From Saccharopolyspora thermophila (GTDB lineage: Bacteria > Actinomycetota > Actinomycetes > Mycobacteriales > Pseudonocardiaceae): a stretch of 64,000 bases of DNA. The stretch is from the NCBI RefSeq assembly GCF_014646075.1, contig NZ_BMMT01000001.1, positions 335,930 to 399,929 on the forward strand. The letters run 5' to 3'. The notes under the pieces are model-generated. The model was not told the origin of the DNA. It ran no database searches and saw nothing but the letters and a program-made list of their open reading frames with translations. Both the position numbers and the translations under genes were made by a program. This document shows, in pieces, positions 1 through 7,647 of the stretch. The number at the start of each line of letters is the position of its first letter. Within the stretch, counting starts at the first letter, position 1.

Positions 1-820
1 CCGCTTCGGCGTCGCTGGCGGCGGGCGACCGGCTGACCAGCGTGGGTGCGCCGCGCAGTTCCTTGAAGCCGCTGGGGCCGACGTAGGCCGCGCCGGGCAG
101 GTCCTGGGTGGCCGCGTAGAGCGTCGGCAGCGCACCGGCGCTGCTGCTCTGCGCGACGAGCTTGTTGCAGAGGACCATGAGCGTGCGCGCGACCGGGTTG
201 TGGACGCGGCTCTGCAGCGGCGTGTCCGACCAGCCCGGGTGCGCGGCGAGCGCGCGGACCGGGGAGCGGATGCCGGTGAGGCGGCGCTGGAGCTCCAGCG
301 TGAACAGCAGGTTGGCCAGTTTGGACTGCGCGTAGCCCAGGGACGCGCGGTACTCGCCGACGAGGTTGGGGTTGTCAAAGCGGATTCGACCGGAGCGGTG
401 GGCCACCGACGACACGGTGACCACCCGGTCGGTCAGCGAGCGCAGCAGCAGGTTGGTCAGGGCGAAGTGGCCCAGGTGGTTGACGCCGAACTGCGTCTCG
501 AACCCGTCCTTCGTGGCGCTCTCCGGCGGCATCATGACGCCCGCGTTGTTGATGAGCACGTCCAGGTCGCCCTGCCACGAGTCGGCGAATGCGCGGATCG
601 ACGCGAGATCGGCCAGGTCGAGGTGGCGCACCTCGGTGCTGCCGTCGACGGTGCGGGCCGCCGCGCGACCGCGCGCGAGGTCGCGCACCGCGAGCACGAC
701 GTGTGCCCCGGCGCGGGCGAGCGCGCGCGTGGTGGCGAGGCCGAGCCCGCCGGTGGCGCCGGTGACGACGACCGTCCTGCCGGTGAGGTCGGGCAGGCCG
801 AAGGAGTTCCGTGCGGTCAT
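1..820 (-). CDS. Short-chain dehydrogenase/reductase, 3' end beyond the window
   Basis: The frame opens at an ATG (complement of 818-820) and stays open to the left edge, so the C-terminus is missing. The N-terminus carries an SDR cofactor motif (TGATGGLG), a mid-protein NNAG and the catalytic YAQSK (YxxxK). The sequence resembles the retinol-dehydrogenase/oxidoreductase branch of classical SDRs, which are NAD(P)-dependent and cytosolic. A GAAAGG about 10 nt upstream can serve as ribosome-binding site. It lies 95 bp downstream of the SnoaL-like gene on the same strand, so the two may be co-transcribed, divergent from the large operon. Substrate unknown. It could be a tailoring enzyme of the cluster or flanking DNA. 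Confidence 0.85.
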   Translation of the reverse strand, partial: MTARNSFGLPDLTGRTVVVTGATGGLGLATTRALARAGAHVVLAVRDLARGRAAARTVDGSTEVRHLDLADLASIRAFADSWQGDLDVLINNAGVMMPPESATKDGFETQFGVNHLGHFALTNLLLRSLTDRVVTVSSVAHRSGRIRFDNPNLVGEYRASLGYAQSKLANLLFTLELQRRLTGIRSPVRALAAHPGWSDTPLQSRVHNPVARTLMVLCNKLVAQSSSAGALPTLYAATQDLPGAAYVGPSGFKELRGAPTLVSRSPAASDAEA

Positions 821-915
821 GGTCGGCGGGCCTTTCGACATGAGGAACTGTCACGAACCGGAGTGCCTCGCGGCGAGGGGCGCCCAGGCAGTGCAGGGAC
901 GCCCCGCTCCGGACG

Positions 916-1320
916 TCACTGCTCGGTGCGCATCGAGTCGAGCAGGGCGATCGCCTTGCCCGGGTCGACGTATTCCCGGAAGCGGACCACCCGGCCGTCG
1001 CGCACCGTGAAGAACGACGCGAAGCCGACGTCGTAGGCTGTGCCGTTCTTCACCTCGCCGTAGTGCCGGCCGCGCACGATAACCAGTTCGTCGCCGAACG
1101 CGTCGAAATCGGTGATCTCGACGTGCTGGCTCGCGTAGTAGGAAGGGATGGTGGCGAGCAGTTCCACCACGGCGTCCGGCCCGCGGAAAACTCCCCCGTA
1201 GGGGAATTCTCGCGGGATTTCCCACTCGACGTCCTCGGCGAGGAGCGACTTGAACTCCGGAATGTTCCCGCTTTCGAAAGCGGCATAACCCCGGCGCACG
1301 ATATCAGCATTCGAGTCCAA
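916..1320 (-). CDS. SnoaL/NTF2-like small protein
   Basis: This 134-residue protein has the pattern of the SnoaL-like NTF2 fold: N-terminal helix with RRGYAAFESG, a central VEWEIP strand, and a C-terminal strand ending FREYVDP. Members of this family act as polyketide cyclases, epoxide hydrolases, isomerases or small-ligand binders in the cytosol. The only upstream in-frame start is TTG at 1320, supported by AGGAAGG 8 nt ahead; an in-frame stop lies just beyond. Divergent from the main operon across a 344-bp promoter region, it could act on the ring product, but no active-site assignment is possible from sequence alone. Confidence 0.75.
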   Translation of the reverse strand: MDSNADIVRRGYAAFESGNIPEFKSLLAEDVEWEIPREFPYGGVFRGPDAVVELLATIPSYYASQHVEITDFDAFGDELVIVRGRHYGEVKNGTAYDVGFASFFTVRDGRVVRFREYVDPGKAIALLDSMRTEQ

Positions 1321-1405
1321 TGCGGGCGCCTTCCTCGTGGTCGATCACGTCAGCCTGGTTCGACGATCCGCAACCTACATCGGGGATTCCACCGGAAAAG
1401 GCGAC

Positions 1406-1421
1406 TGTGATGCTTGTCACA
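1406..1421. promoter_or_regulatory. CRP-type binding site (TGTGA-N6-TCACA)
   Basis: A perfect TGTGA-N6-TCACA palindrome, the consensus of CRP/FNR-family regulators including the GlxR/Crp proteins of actinobacteria. It overlaps the -35 hexamer of the proposed operon promoter and sits 86 bp from the start of the divergent SnoaL-like gene, so it could affect either direction. The match is seen directly. That a CRP protein binds it is inference. Confidence 0.5.
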
Positions 1422-1442
1422 TCTGTCTCGAAACGGTAACGT
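1414..1442 (+). promoter_or_regulatory. Candidate promoter of the biosynthetic operon
   Basis: TTGTCA at 1414-1419 is followed after exactly 17 nt by TAACGT at 1437-1442, close to the housekeeping pattern TTGACA-17-TANNNT. It points toward the plus-strand operon and leaves a leader of about 215 nt before the first small ORF. The remaining intergenic DNA from 1321 to 1664 holds no convincing gene. Confidence 0.45.
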
Positions 1443-1664
1443 CCGGGCGGTGCATAATGTGTCCGAATGTGGGGGACTTTCGTCGCTGTGGCTGCGGTAG
1501 CCGTGCTGAGCTGGAGTTTTGGCTTCCTTGTCTGCCGTCAGGTGCATTGCGGAGTGCGCTGTTCGTCGTAATCGCGAAAACCATGTTGACATCCCACCGG
1601 GGCCTGTGGCTAGCGTTTGGGCGAGTCGCTCGCCGAGCAGTCGCCGGCGATCTGGAGGGGGCTC

Positions 1665-1736
1665 ATGGCGCGGAGAAACAATCGGGAGTTATTCGTGGCG
1701 CTCGTTTTCCGCGGTCGGTTGGGGACTCGACGGTGA
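1665..1736 (+). CDS. Possible 23-residue leader peptide with a TTA codon
   Basis: A short frame starts at ATG 1665 behind a strong ribosome-binding site (GGAGGGGG at 1654-1661, 3-4 nt spacing). Its TGA (1734-1736) overlaps the GTG start of the monooxygenase (1733-1735) in a GTGA arrangement typical of translational coupling. Codon 9 is TTA, rare in such GC-rich genomes. The peptide is basic (starts MARRNN) and matches nothing I recognise. It may be a regulatory uORF that couples translation of the first enzyme to decoding of the rare leucine codon, or chance. Support is only the RBS and overlap. Confidence 0.4.
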   Translation: MARRNNRELFVALVFRGRLGTRR

Positions 1737-3223
1737 ACTCCGACCGGCCTCCGTTACGTGGCAGTGTCCGAGAAGTTTCGATCGCGGTGATCGGTGCTGG
1801 ATTCGCCGGTATCGGACTGGTGCACCAGCTGCGCTCGGCCGGATTTCACGACGTCGTGGTGCTGGAACGGGCGGACTCCGTCGGCGGCGCGTGGCGGGAC
1901 AACACCTACCCGGGCTGCACGTGCGACATCCCGTCGAACCTGTACTCGTACTCGTTCGCGCCGAACCCGAACTGGACGTCCTCGTTCGCCGGGCAGGCCG
2001 AGATCCTGGCGTACCTGCGGGACTGCGCCCGCCGCTGGGGTGTTGACGAGCACGTCGAGCTGGGCACCGAGCTGACCGCGGCGGAGTGGGACGAGCAGGA
2101 CCGGTGCTGGCTGCTCACCACCAGCCGGGGGCGGTTGCGGGCCGTTGTGCTGGTCGTGGCCACCGGGCCGTTCGCCCGGCCGAACCTGCCCGACATCCCG
2201 GGGCTCGACCGGTTCACCGGGTCGGTGTTCCACTCGGCCGACTGGGACCACGACGTCGACCTCACCGCGCAGCGGATCGCCGTGGTCGGCACCGGGGCGT
2301 CGGCGGTGCAGATCGTGCCCGCGGTGGCGGAGAAGGCCAAGCAGGTGCAGGTCTACCAGCGCACACCGCCCTGGGTGATGCCAAAGGCGGTCCGGCCGGT
2401 GCCCCGCGCTGTGCGCGCGCTGTACCGCCGGGTGCCGCTGGCGCAGCGCGCGGTGCGCGCGGTCCAGTACTGGACGCGGGAGATCCCGGCGCTGGCCCTC
2501 ACCGGGCGCCGCCGCCTGCTGGCCGCAGCGAAGCGCCAGGCCCGCGCGCACCTGGCCGCCCAGGTGCCGGACCCGGAGCTGCGGCGGCGCCTCACACCGA
2601 CGTACTCCTTGTTCTGCAAGCGGGTCCTGATCTCCAGCGACTACTACCCGACGCTGACCAGGCCACACGTCGAGCTGGTGACCGAGCCGATCCAGCGGGT
2701 CGAGGCGAACGGGATCGTCACCGCCGACGGTGCCGAGCGCCTCGCCGACGTGATCGTGCTCGCCACCGGGTTCACCGTGACCGATCCGCCGGTGGCGCAC
2801 CGGCTGTTCGGCCGGGACGGCCGGTCGCTGGCCGAGACCTGGCGCGTCGACGGCCGGTCCGCCTACCTGGGCACCAGCGTCGCGGGGTTCCCGAACCTGT
2901 TTTTGTTCACCGGACCTGGTGCCGGCACCGGACACACCTCGCTGCTGGTCATGATCGAGGCGCAGATCCGCTACGTCGTCGACTGCCTGCGGGTGATGGC
3001 CCGTGACGGCCTCCGCGACATCGAGGTGCGCCCGGAGGTGCAGCGCCGCTTCGCCGCCGAGGTGCAGCGCGCGATGACCGGCAGCGTGTGGACCAGCGGT
3101 GGCTGCACCAGCTACTACCTCGACGCCACCGGCCGCAACACCACGCTGTGGCCCGGTCCGACGTGGACGTTCCGCAGGCGCACCGCGCGCTTCGACGTGG
3201 CGTCCTACCGCATTCGCCGCTGA
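1733..3223 (+). CDS. Flavin-containing (Baeyer-Villiger-type) monooxygenase
   Basis: The 496-residue protein has an N-terminal FAD Rossmann motif (GAGFAG, residues 21-26), a second NADPH-type Rossmann motif (GTGASA, near 184-193) and, between them, FTGSVFHSADWD at 161-172, matching the Baeyer-Villiger fingerprint FxGxxxHxxxW(P/D). Such enzymes use NADPH and O2 to turn ketones into esters or lactones. The GTG start is chosen because the Rossmann fold begins 15 residues later and the start overlaps the stop of a small leader ORF; upstream sequence in frame looks non-coding. Codon 8 is TTA. First enzyme of the operon. A ring ketone or cyclohexanedione intermediate is a plausible but inferred substrate. 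Confidence 0.85.
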   Translation: MNSDRPPLRGSVREVSIAVIGAGFAGIGLVHQLRSAGFHDVVVLERADSVGGAWRDNTYPGCTCDIPSNLYSYSFAPNPNWTSSFAGQAEILAYLRDCARRWGVDEHVELGTELTAAEWDEQDRCWLLTTSRGRLRAVVLVVATGPFARPNLPDIPGLDRFTGSVFHSADWDHDVDLTAQRIAVVGTGASAVQIVPAVAEKAKQVQVYQRTPPWVMPKAVRPVPRAVRALYRRVPLAQRAVRAVQYWTREIPALALTGRRRLLAAAKRQARAHLAAQVPDPELRRRLTPTYSLFCKRVLISSDYYPTLTRPHVELVTEPIQRVEANGIVTADGAERLADVIVLATGFTVTDPPVAHRLFGRDGRSLAETWRVDGRSAYLGTSVAGFPNLFLFTGPGAGTGHTSLLVMIEAQIRYVVDCLRVMARDGLRDIEVRPEVQRRFAAEVQRAMTGSVWTSGGCTSYYLDATGRNTTLWPGPTWTFRRRTARFDVASYRIRR

Positions 3224-3258
3224 CCCGTTTTTCGTCCACGGCAAGGAAAGAGGACAAC

Positions 3259-3540
3259 ATGGACGTTCGGCGAGAAGTCCATTCCGCGGTCGAGAACTTC
3301 CTGACCGACGTGTGCGGTGTCGATGGCGCGACGGTCACCGACACCACCCGGCTCTCCGACGTGGAGGTCGAGTCGCTGGAGCTCGTGGCCCTGGTGCAGG
3401 AGTTGCAGCGGCGCTTCGACATCGCGCTGACCGACGAGCGGCTGATGGGCGTGCAGACCGTCGGCGAGCTGGTCGACCTCGTCGCCCTGCGCCTCGACGA
3501 GCACGCCACGACCGCCGACCGAGTGTCCCTGGGGGAGTAG
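3259..3540 (+). CDS. Acyl carrier protein, DarC-like
   Basis: A 93-residue stand-alone ACP. Ser39 lies in the motif VESLELVAL, the expected 4'-phosphopantetheine site (DSLEL-type), followed by the usual helix-III region. Start ATG follows AAGGAAAGAGG. It ends in TAG immediately before the KASIII ATG, so the two are tightly coupled. Dialkylresorcinol clusters pair such an ACP (DarC) with DarB and DarA, and the same order is seen here. It probably carries one acyl or beta-ketoacyl substrate for the KASIII next door. No phosphopantetheinyl transferase gene is present in the window, so activation must come from elsewhere. Confidence 0.85.
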   Translation: MDVRREVHSAVENFLTDVCGVDGATVTDTTRLSDVEVESLELVALVQELQRRFDIALTDERLMGVQTVGELVDLVALRLDEHATTADRVSLGE

Positions 3541-4674
3541 ATGCCTGCCTACATCACCAGCACCGGCCGGTTCCTGCCCGGTGCGCCGGTGCCCAACGAG
3601 GAGATCGACGAGTACCTGGGCGCGGTCGGCCCGAACTCCGAGATCGTGCGCGACCAGACGTTGGCGAACAACGGGATCAAGACCCGCCACTACGCCATCG
3701 ACAAGCAGCAGCGGACGACCGTGTCGAACACGGAGATGGCGGTGTCGGCGATTCGGGAGGCGCTGCGCCGCGGCGAGGTCGGCGTCGACGAGATCGACCT
3801 GATCGCCGCCGGGACCACGATCGCCGACCTGCTCGCACCCGGGTTCGCCAGCATGATCCACGGCGCGCTGGACTGCCCGCCCTGCGAGGTGATCAGCGCC
3901 GGGGGCCTGTGCAACGCCGGGATGACCGCGCTGAAGGCCGCGCACCTGCAGATCACGGCGGGGGAGAAGCAAACCGCGGTGGTGGCCGCCTCCGAGTTCT
4001 CCTCGCGCGCCTTCAAAAGCCAGCGCTACCAGGGCGTGCGGCCCGCGGCCGAGGACGGCTCGATGGCGCTGGAGATGGCGTTCCTGCGGTACATGCTCTC
4101 CGACGGCGCCGGCGCTTTCGTGGTGCGGGACCGGCCCGCCGCGCGGGGCGTGAGCCTGCGCATCGACTGGATCAGCCTGACCTCCTACGCCAACACCGGC
4201 CCCACCTGCATGTACTTCGGCAGCGAGTCCGGCGGCACGGAGCGCACCTGGCTGGACCACGCCACCGACCAGGACGCGTCGGCCGCCGGTGCCCTGGTGA
4301 TGCGGCAGAACCTCGCGCTGCTGCCGCACCTGGTCAGGTGTGGGGTCGACGAGTACGAGCGGCTGCTGGCCGAGGGCCGCTTCGACCCGGACGAGATTCG
4401 CTGGTTCCCGGCGCACTACTCCAGCGAGAAGATGAAGGAGATGGTGCTCAAGCAGCTCCAGCGGCGCAAGGTGCACGGCCCGCCGCTGGAGTCCTGGTTC
4501 AGCAACCTGCAGCAGGTCGGCAACATCGGCAGCGCGGCGATCTTCGTGATCCTCGACGAGCTGGTGACCTCGGGGCTGGTGTCCGAAGGGGACAAACTGC
4601 TGTGCATGGTGCCGGAGTCGGGCCGGTTTTCCATCGCGTTCATGCACCTGACCGCGGTCGGGGCGGACGGATGA
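3541..4674 (+). CDS. KASIII-like ketosynthase of the dialkylresorcinol (DarB) type
   Basis: The 377-residue protein has a thiolase-fold KASIII with triad Cys124 (GGLCNAG), His292 (FPAHYSS) and Asn328 (VGNIGSA). Signature stretches NNGIKTRHYAI, FLRYMLSDGAGAF and VPESGRFS match my memory of DarB proteins rather than FabH. DarB enzymes join two fatty-acid-derived thioesters head to head to a 2,5-dialkylcyclohexane-1,3-dione. It directly follows the ACP and overlaps the DarA-like gene by 4 bp (ATGA). No thioesterase occurs in the operon, so this enzyme is the likely chain-releasing step. The alternative is a generic KASIII starter enzyme; neighbour identity argues against that. Confidence 0.85.
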   Translation: MPAYITSTGRFLPGAPVPNEEIDEYLGAVGPNSEIVRDQTLANNGIKTRHYAIDKQQRTTVSNTEMAVSAIREALRRGEVGVDEIDLIAAGTTIADLLAPGFASMIHGALDCPPCEVISAGGLCNAGMTALKAAHLQITAGEKQTAVVAASEFSSRAFKSQRYQGVRPAAEDGSMALEMAFLRYMLSDGAGAFVVRDRPAARGVSLRIDWISLTSYANTGPTCMYFGSESGGTERTWLDHATDQDASAAGALVMRQNLALLPHLVRCGVDEYERLLAEGRFDPDEIRWFPAHYSSEKMKEMVLKQLQRRKVHGPPLESWFSNLQQVGNIGSAAIFVILDELVTSGLVSEGDKLLCMVPESGRFSIAFMHLTAVGADG

Positions 4675-5591
4675 CCGCAGCACGCCCGCCACGGCTGCGG
4701 GTCTACTGGTACTCGCAGACCGGTCAGCTCACCGACGCCGTGGACGCCTTCGTCGCGCCGCTGGTCGAGGCGGGGTGGGAGATCCGGTGGAGCCAGGTGC
4801 GGCCGCGCACCGCGTTCCCCTTCCCGTGGTCGCTGCGGCGGTTCGTCGGCCTGGTGCCCGACGCCGTCCACCCAGAGTCCACTGTGGAGGTCGAGGTGGT
4901 CGGGGACGACGAGCCGGTGGACCTGGTGCTGTTCGCGTTCCAGGTGTGGTACCTCGCGCCGTCGATCCCGATGCGCTCGGTGCTGGCCGGTCCGCAGCGG
5001 TTCGCCGGGCAGCGCGTAATCGGGCTGACCGCGTGCCGGAACATGTGGTACTCGGCGGCCCTGGCGGTGAGCCGCCGGGTCACCGCCCGCGGTGCCCGCT
5101 ACCTCGGCACCGTCGCCGCCATCGACGACGCCCCGCCGCTGGCGACGTTCTTCACCACCATGCGGTGGTTGCTGACCGGCCGCCGGGATCCGTTCTGGTT
5201 CTTCCCGCGCGCGGGCGTGGGTCCCGCGCAGCTGGCGCGGGTGCGGGCGGTCGGCGAGAAGCTCGCCGCCACGGCGCGGCCGGGTGACGCGGACTTCGAC
5301 GACCGGGTGGTCCAGGCCCTCGCGGCCACCGACGCCGCCGCGGTCGATCCGGCCCTGGCCACGGCGGACCTGCTGGCCAGCCGGGTCTTCCGGGCGTGGG
5401 TCGCGGTGGCCCGCGCCGTACGTCCCGGCCTGCCGCGCAACCTGGTGCTCGCCGCGTTCGCCGCGTGGCTCGTGCCCACCGCCGCGCTCGGCCTGCCCGC
5501 GGTGGCCGTCGCGCGGAAGGCGGCTCGGCGGCGTTTCGACGCCGCTGTGCATCGCGCGCTCGCGCCGGCGGTCGCGGAGGTGCGGCGATGA
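4671..5591 (+). CDS. Flavodoxin-fold aromatase-like protein, DarA type
   Basis: A 306-residue protein starting with a flavodoxin-like strand and phosphate loop, YWYSQTGQL (residues 12-20), followed by a region rich in W and F and a hydrophobic, basic C-terminal tail (about 245-300) that could touch membrane. The SQTGQL loop and its place after a DarB-like KASIII match DarA, annotated as dialkylresorcinol condensing enzyme and shown in other bacteria to aromatise the cyclohexanedione to the resorcinol. The ATG overlaps the preceding stop, and its own stop overlaps the next start. Cofactor (FMN) use is inferred from fold only. Confidence 0.75.
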   Translation: MTAARPPRLRVYWYSQTGQLTDAVDAFVAPLVEAGWEIRWSQVRPRTAFPFPWSLRRFVGLVPDAVHPESTVEVEVVGDDEPVDLVLFAFQVWYLAPSIPMRSVLAGPQRFAGQRVIGLTACRNMWYSAALAVSRRVTARGARYLGTVAAIDDAPPLATFFTTMRWLLTGRRDPFWFFPRAGVGPAQLARVRAVGEKLAATARPGDADFDDRVVQALAATDAAAVDPALATADLLASRVFRAWVAVARAVRPGLPRNLVLAAFAAWLVPTAALGLPAVAVARKAARRRFDAAVHRALAPAVAEVRR

Positions 5592-7174
5592 CCCGCCGGG
5601 TGACCGCGCAGGTGGTCGTGGTCGGCGGCGGCCCGGTCGGGCTGGCCGCGGCGCACCTGCTCGCGCAACGAGGCGTGCGGACCGTCCTGGTCGAGCGCCG
5701 CCGGGAGCCCTCGCCGCACCCGCGGGCGACCATCGTCAACGTCCGCACCATGGAGGTGCTGCGCACGCTCGGCCTGGCCGACCGGGTGCGCGAGGCCGGG
5801 GTGCCGCCGCAGGAGGCGGGGCGGATCAGCTTCCGGACCGCGCTGGCCGGGACCGAGTTCGGCCACCTGGACGTGGTGGAGTCGGCCGAGAAGCTGATGC
5901 TGATGGCCGCGCAGAGCCCGGAGCTGCCGGGCATCTGCCCGCAGCACCGCATCGTGTCGATCCTGGCCGCTGCCCTCGCCGATCGCCCCACCGTCACAGC
6001 GCTGTTCGGCACCACCGCGACGGGCCTGTCGACCGGCGCGGCCGGCGTGGTGGTCGAGGCGACCGGAGCGGACGGGCCGTGCCGCATCGAGGCCGACTAC
6101 GCGCTGCTCGCCGAGGGCCTGCACGGTGAGCTGCGGGAGCAGGTCGGGATCGCGCCGGTGGCCGAGCCGCCGCTGGGGCGGTTGCTCGACGTGCACTTCC
6201 GGGCCGACCTGCGGCGGTGGACGCAGCACAACGGCAGCGCGCTCTACTGGATCGCCAACAGCGCGGTGCGGGGTGCGCTGATCACAGTGGACCCCGTCGG
6301 CGGCGAGTGGCTGCTCGAGGTGCCCGCATCCGGCCCGCACGACGAGCAGCGGCTGTTCGACCCCGGGCTGGACCACGCGGCCCTGGTCGGGTCCGCCGTG
6401 GGCGCGGACGTCGAGGTGGCCGTGCTCTCGGTTCGCTCGTGGCGGATGGGCAGCACCGGCGTCGACCGGTGGCGCGACGCCAGCGGGCGGGTGTTCGTCG
6501 CCGGGGACGCCGCGCACACCTTCCCCCCGACCGGCGGGTTCGGGATGAACACCGGCATCCAGGACGCGCACAACCTCGCGTGGAAGCTCGCCGGGGTGCT
6601 CCAGGGCTGGGCGCGCCCGGAACTGCTGGACAGCTACGAGACCGAGCGGCGCCCGGTGGCGGAGTTCAACGCCCGGCAGAGCGAGCACAACGCCCGGCAG
6701 ATCGAGGCACTGCTCACCGGGCTCCCACCGGGCGACGAGGTGCGGCAGCTGATCGAGCAGCAACGCCCGCACTTCGACTACCCGGGCCAGGCGCTGGGCT
6801 TCTGCTACCAGCGCGACCCGGTGGTGGCGGACGTGATGCGCCTCGACGACGCCGTCGCCGTCGGCGCCCGCATGCCGCACCGGTGGATCGACGACGCCCA
6901 CGAAGTGTCCACATGCGACATCGGGGTGAGCGGTTTCGCCGTGCTGGCCGACCAGCGCCACGCCGAGGCGTTCGCGGCCGCCTGCCAGGACGTCCCGCAC
7001 GTGCGGGCCGTCGCCTTCGACGACGCCGACCGGATGCTCGGACACCACGCGGCGGTGCTGGTCCGGCCGGACGGGCACGTCGCCGCCGAACTGCCCGGCG
7101 ACGATCCGGCGGCCGAGGTCGCCGCCGCCCTCGTCGTCGCCGGGGCCACCGCACACGAGGAGCAGCACGCATGA
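5588..7174 (+). CDS. FAD-dependent aromatic hydroxylase (PHBH/MhpA-type), first copy
   Basis: The 528-residue protein begins with the FAD dinucleotide motif GGGPVG (residues 13-18), has the second FAD-contact motif GDAAHTFPPTGGFGMNTGIQD near 300-320 and a C-terminal thioredoxin-like domain as in phenol hydroxylases and MhpA/PgaE enzymes. These use NADPH, O2 and FAD to hydroxylate an activated aromatic ring, usually ortho to a phenol. A resorcinol made by the DarB/DarA pair would be a fitting substrate (inference). Four-base overlaps on both sides tie it to the operon. Related enzymes can also carry out epoxidation or Baeyer-Villiger chemistry. Confidence 0.9.
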   Translation: MTRRVTAQVVVVGGGPVGLAAAHLLAQRGVRTVLVERRREPSPHPRATIVNVRTMEVLRTLGLADRVREAGVPPQEAGRISFRTALAGTEFGHLDVVESAEKLMLMAAQSPELPGICPQHRIVSILAAALADRPTVTALFGTTATGLSTGAAGVVVEATGADGPCRIEADYALLAEGLHGELREQVGIAPVAEPPLGRLLDVHFRADLRRWTQHNGSALYWIANSAVRGALITVDPVGGEWLLEVPASGPHDEQRLFDPGLDHAALVGSAVGADVEVAVLSVRSWRMGSTGVDRWRDASGRVFVAGDAAHTFPPTGGFGMNTGIQDAHNLAWKLAGVLQGWARPELLDSYETERRPVAEFNARQSEHNARQIEALLTGLPPGDEVRQLIEQQRPHFDYPGQALGFCYQRDPVVADVMRLDDAVAVGARMPHRWIDDAHEVSTCDIGVSGFAVLADQRHAEAFAAACQDVPHVRAVAFDDADRMLGHHAAVLVRPDGHVAAELPGDDPAAEVAAALVVAGATAHEEQHA

Positions 7175-7647
7175 CCGAACACCGGACCCTCACCGAGGCC
7201 GAGCTGTCCGCCCTGACCACCGCGGACCGCGCCGCGTTGCGCGCGGCCGTCGACGGCGTGCCGCGCCGGGAGCTGACCGCGCTGCTGGCCACCGACACCG
7301 GCGGCAAGGCGCTGCGCGCGGCGTTCGAGCGGATGCCGGAGTTCCACACCGGGCGAGCGGTGGACGCGCCGGTCGTCGTCCGCTGGCGGGTGCGCCGCGA
7401 ACCGGCCGAGACGATCGAGTACGACCTGTCCCTGGCGGGCAGTTCGTGCGCGGTGCGCCCGGCGCGGGAGGACACCCAGCCCACGGTCACGTTGAGCATG
7501 GACGCGGTCAGCTTCCTGGAGATGGCCTCCGGCCTGCGCAGCGGGATGAGCCTGCTGATGCGGGGTCGCCTGCGGATCAAGGGCGACGTCGGCCTCGCCA
7601 CCCGGCTGGAGTCGCTGTTCGGTCTCGACGACGCGAGCGCGCGATGA
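7171..7647 (+). CDS. SCP2 sterol-carrier-like lipid-binding protein
   Basis: A 158-residue protein with a SCP2-domain pattern in its C-terminal two-thirds (PTVTLSMDAVSFLEMASGL followed by GRLRIKGDVGLATRLESLF), where a hydrophobic tunnel binds acyl lipids. It has no obvious catalytic residues and no signal peptide, so it is likely cytosolic. Position between two overlapping genes suggests a carrier or chaperone that presents a long-chain hydrophobic intermediate to the oxygenases. That role is inferred; the family assignment rests on the characteristic G-x-L-x-I-x-G-D motif. Confidence 0.8.
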   Translation: MTEHRTLTEAELSALTTADRAALRAAVDGVPRRELTALLATDTGGKALRAAFERMPEFHTGRAVDAPVVVRWRVRREPAETIEYDLSLAGSSCAVRPAREDTQPTVTLSMDAVSFLEMASGLRSGMSLLMRGRLRIKGDVGLATRLESLFGLDDASAR

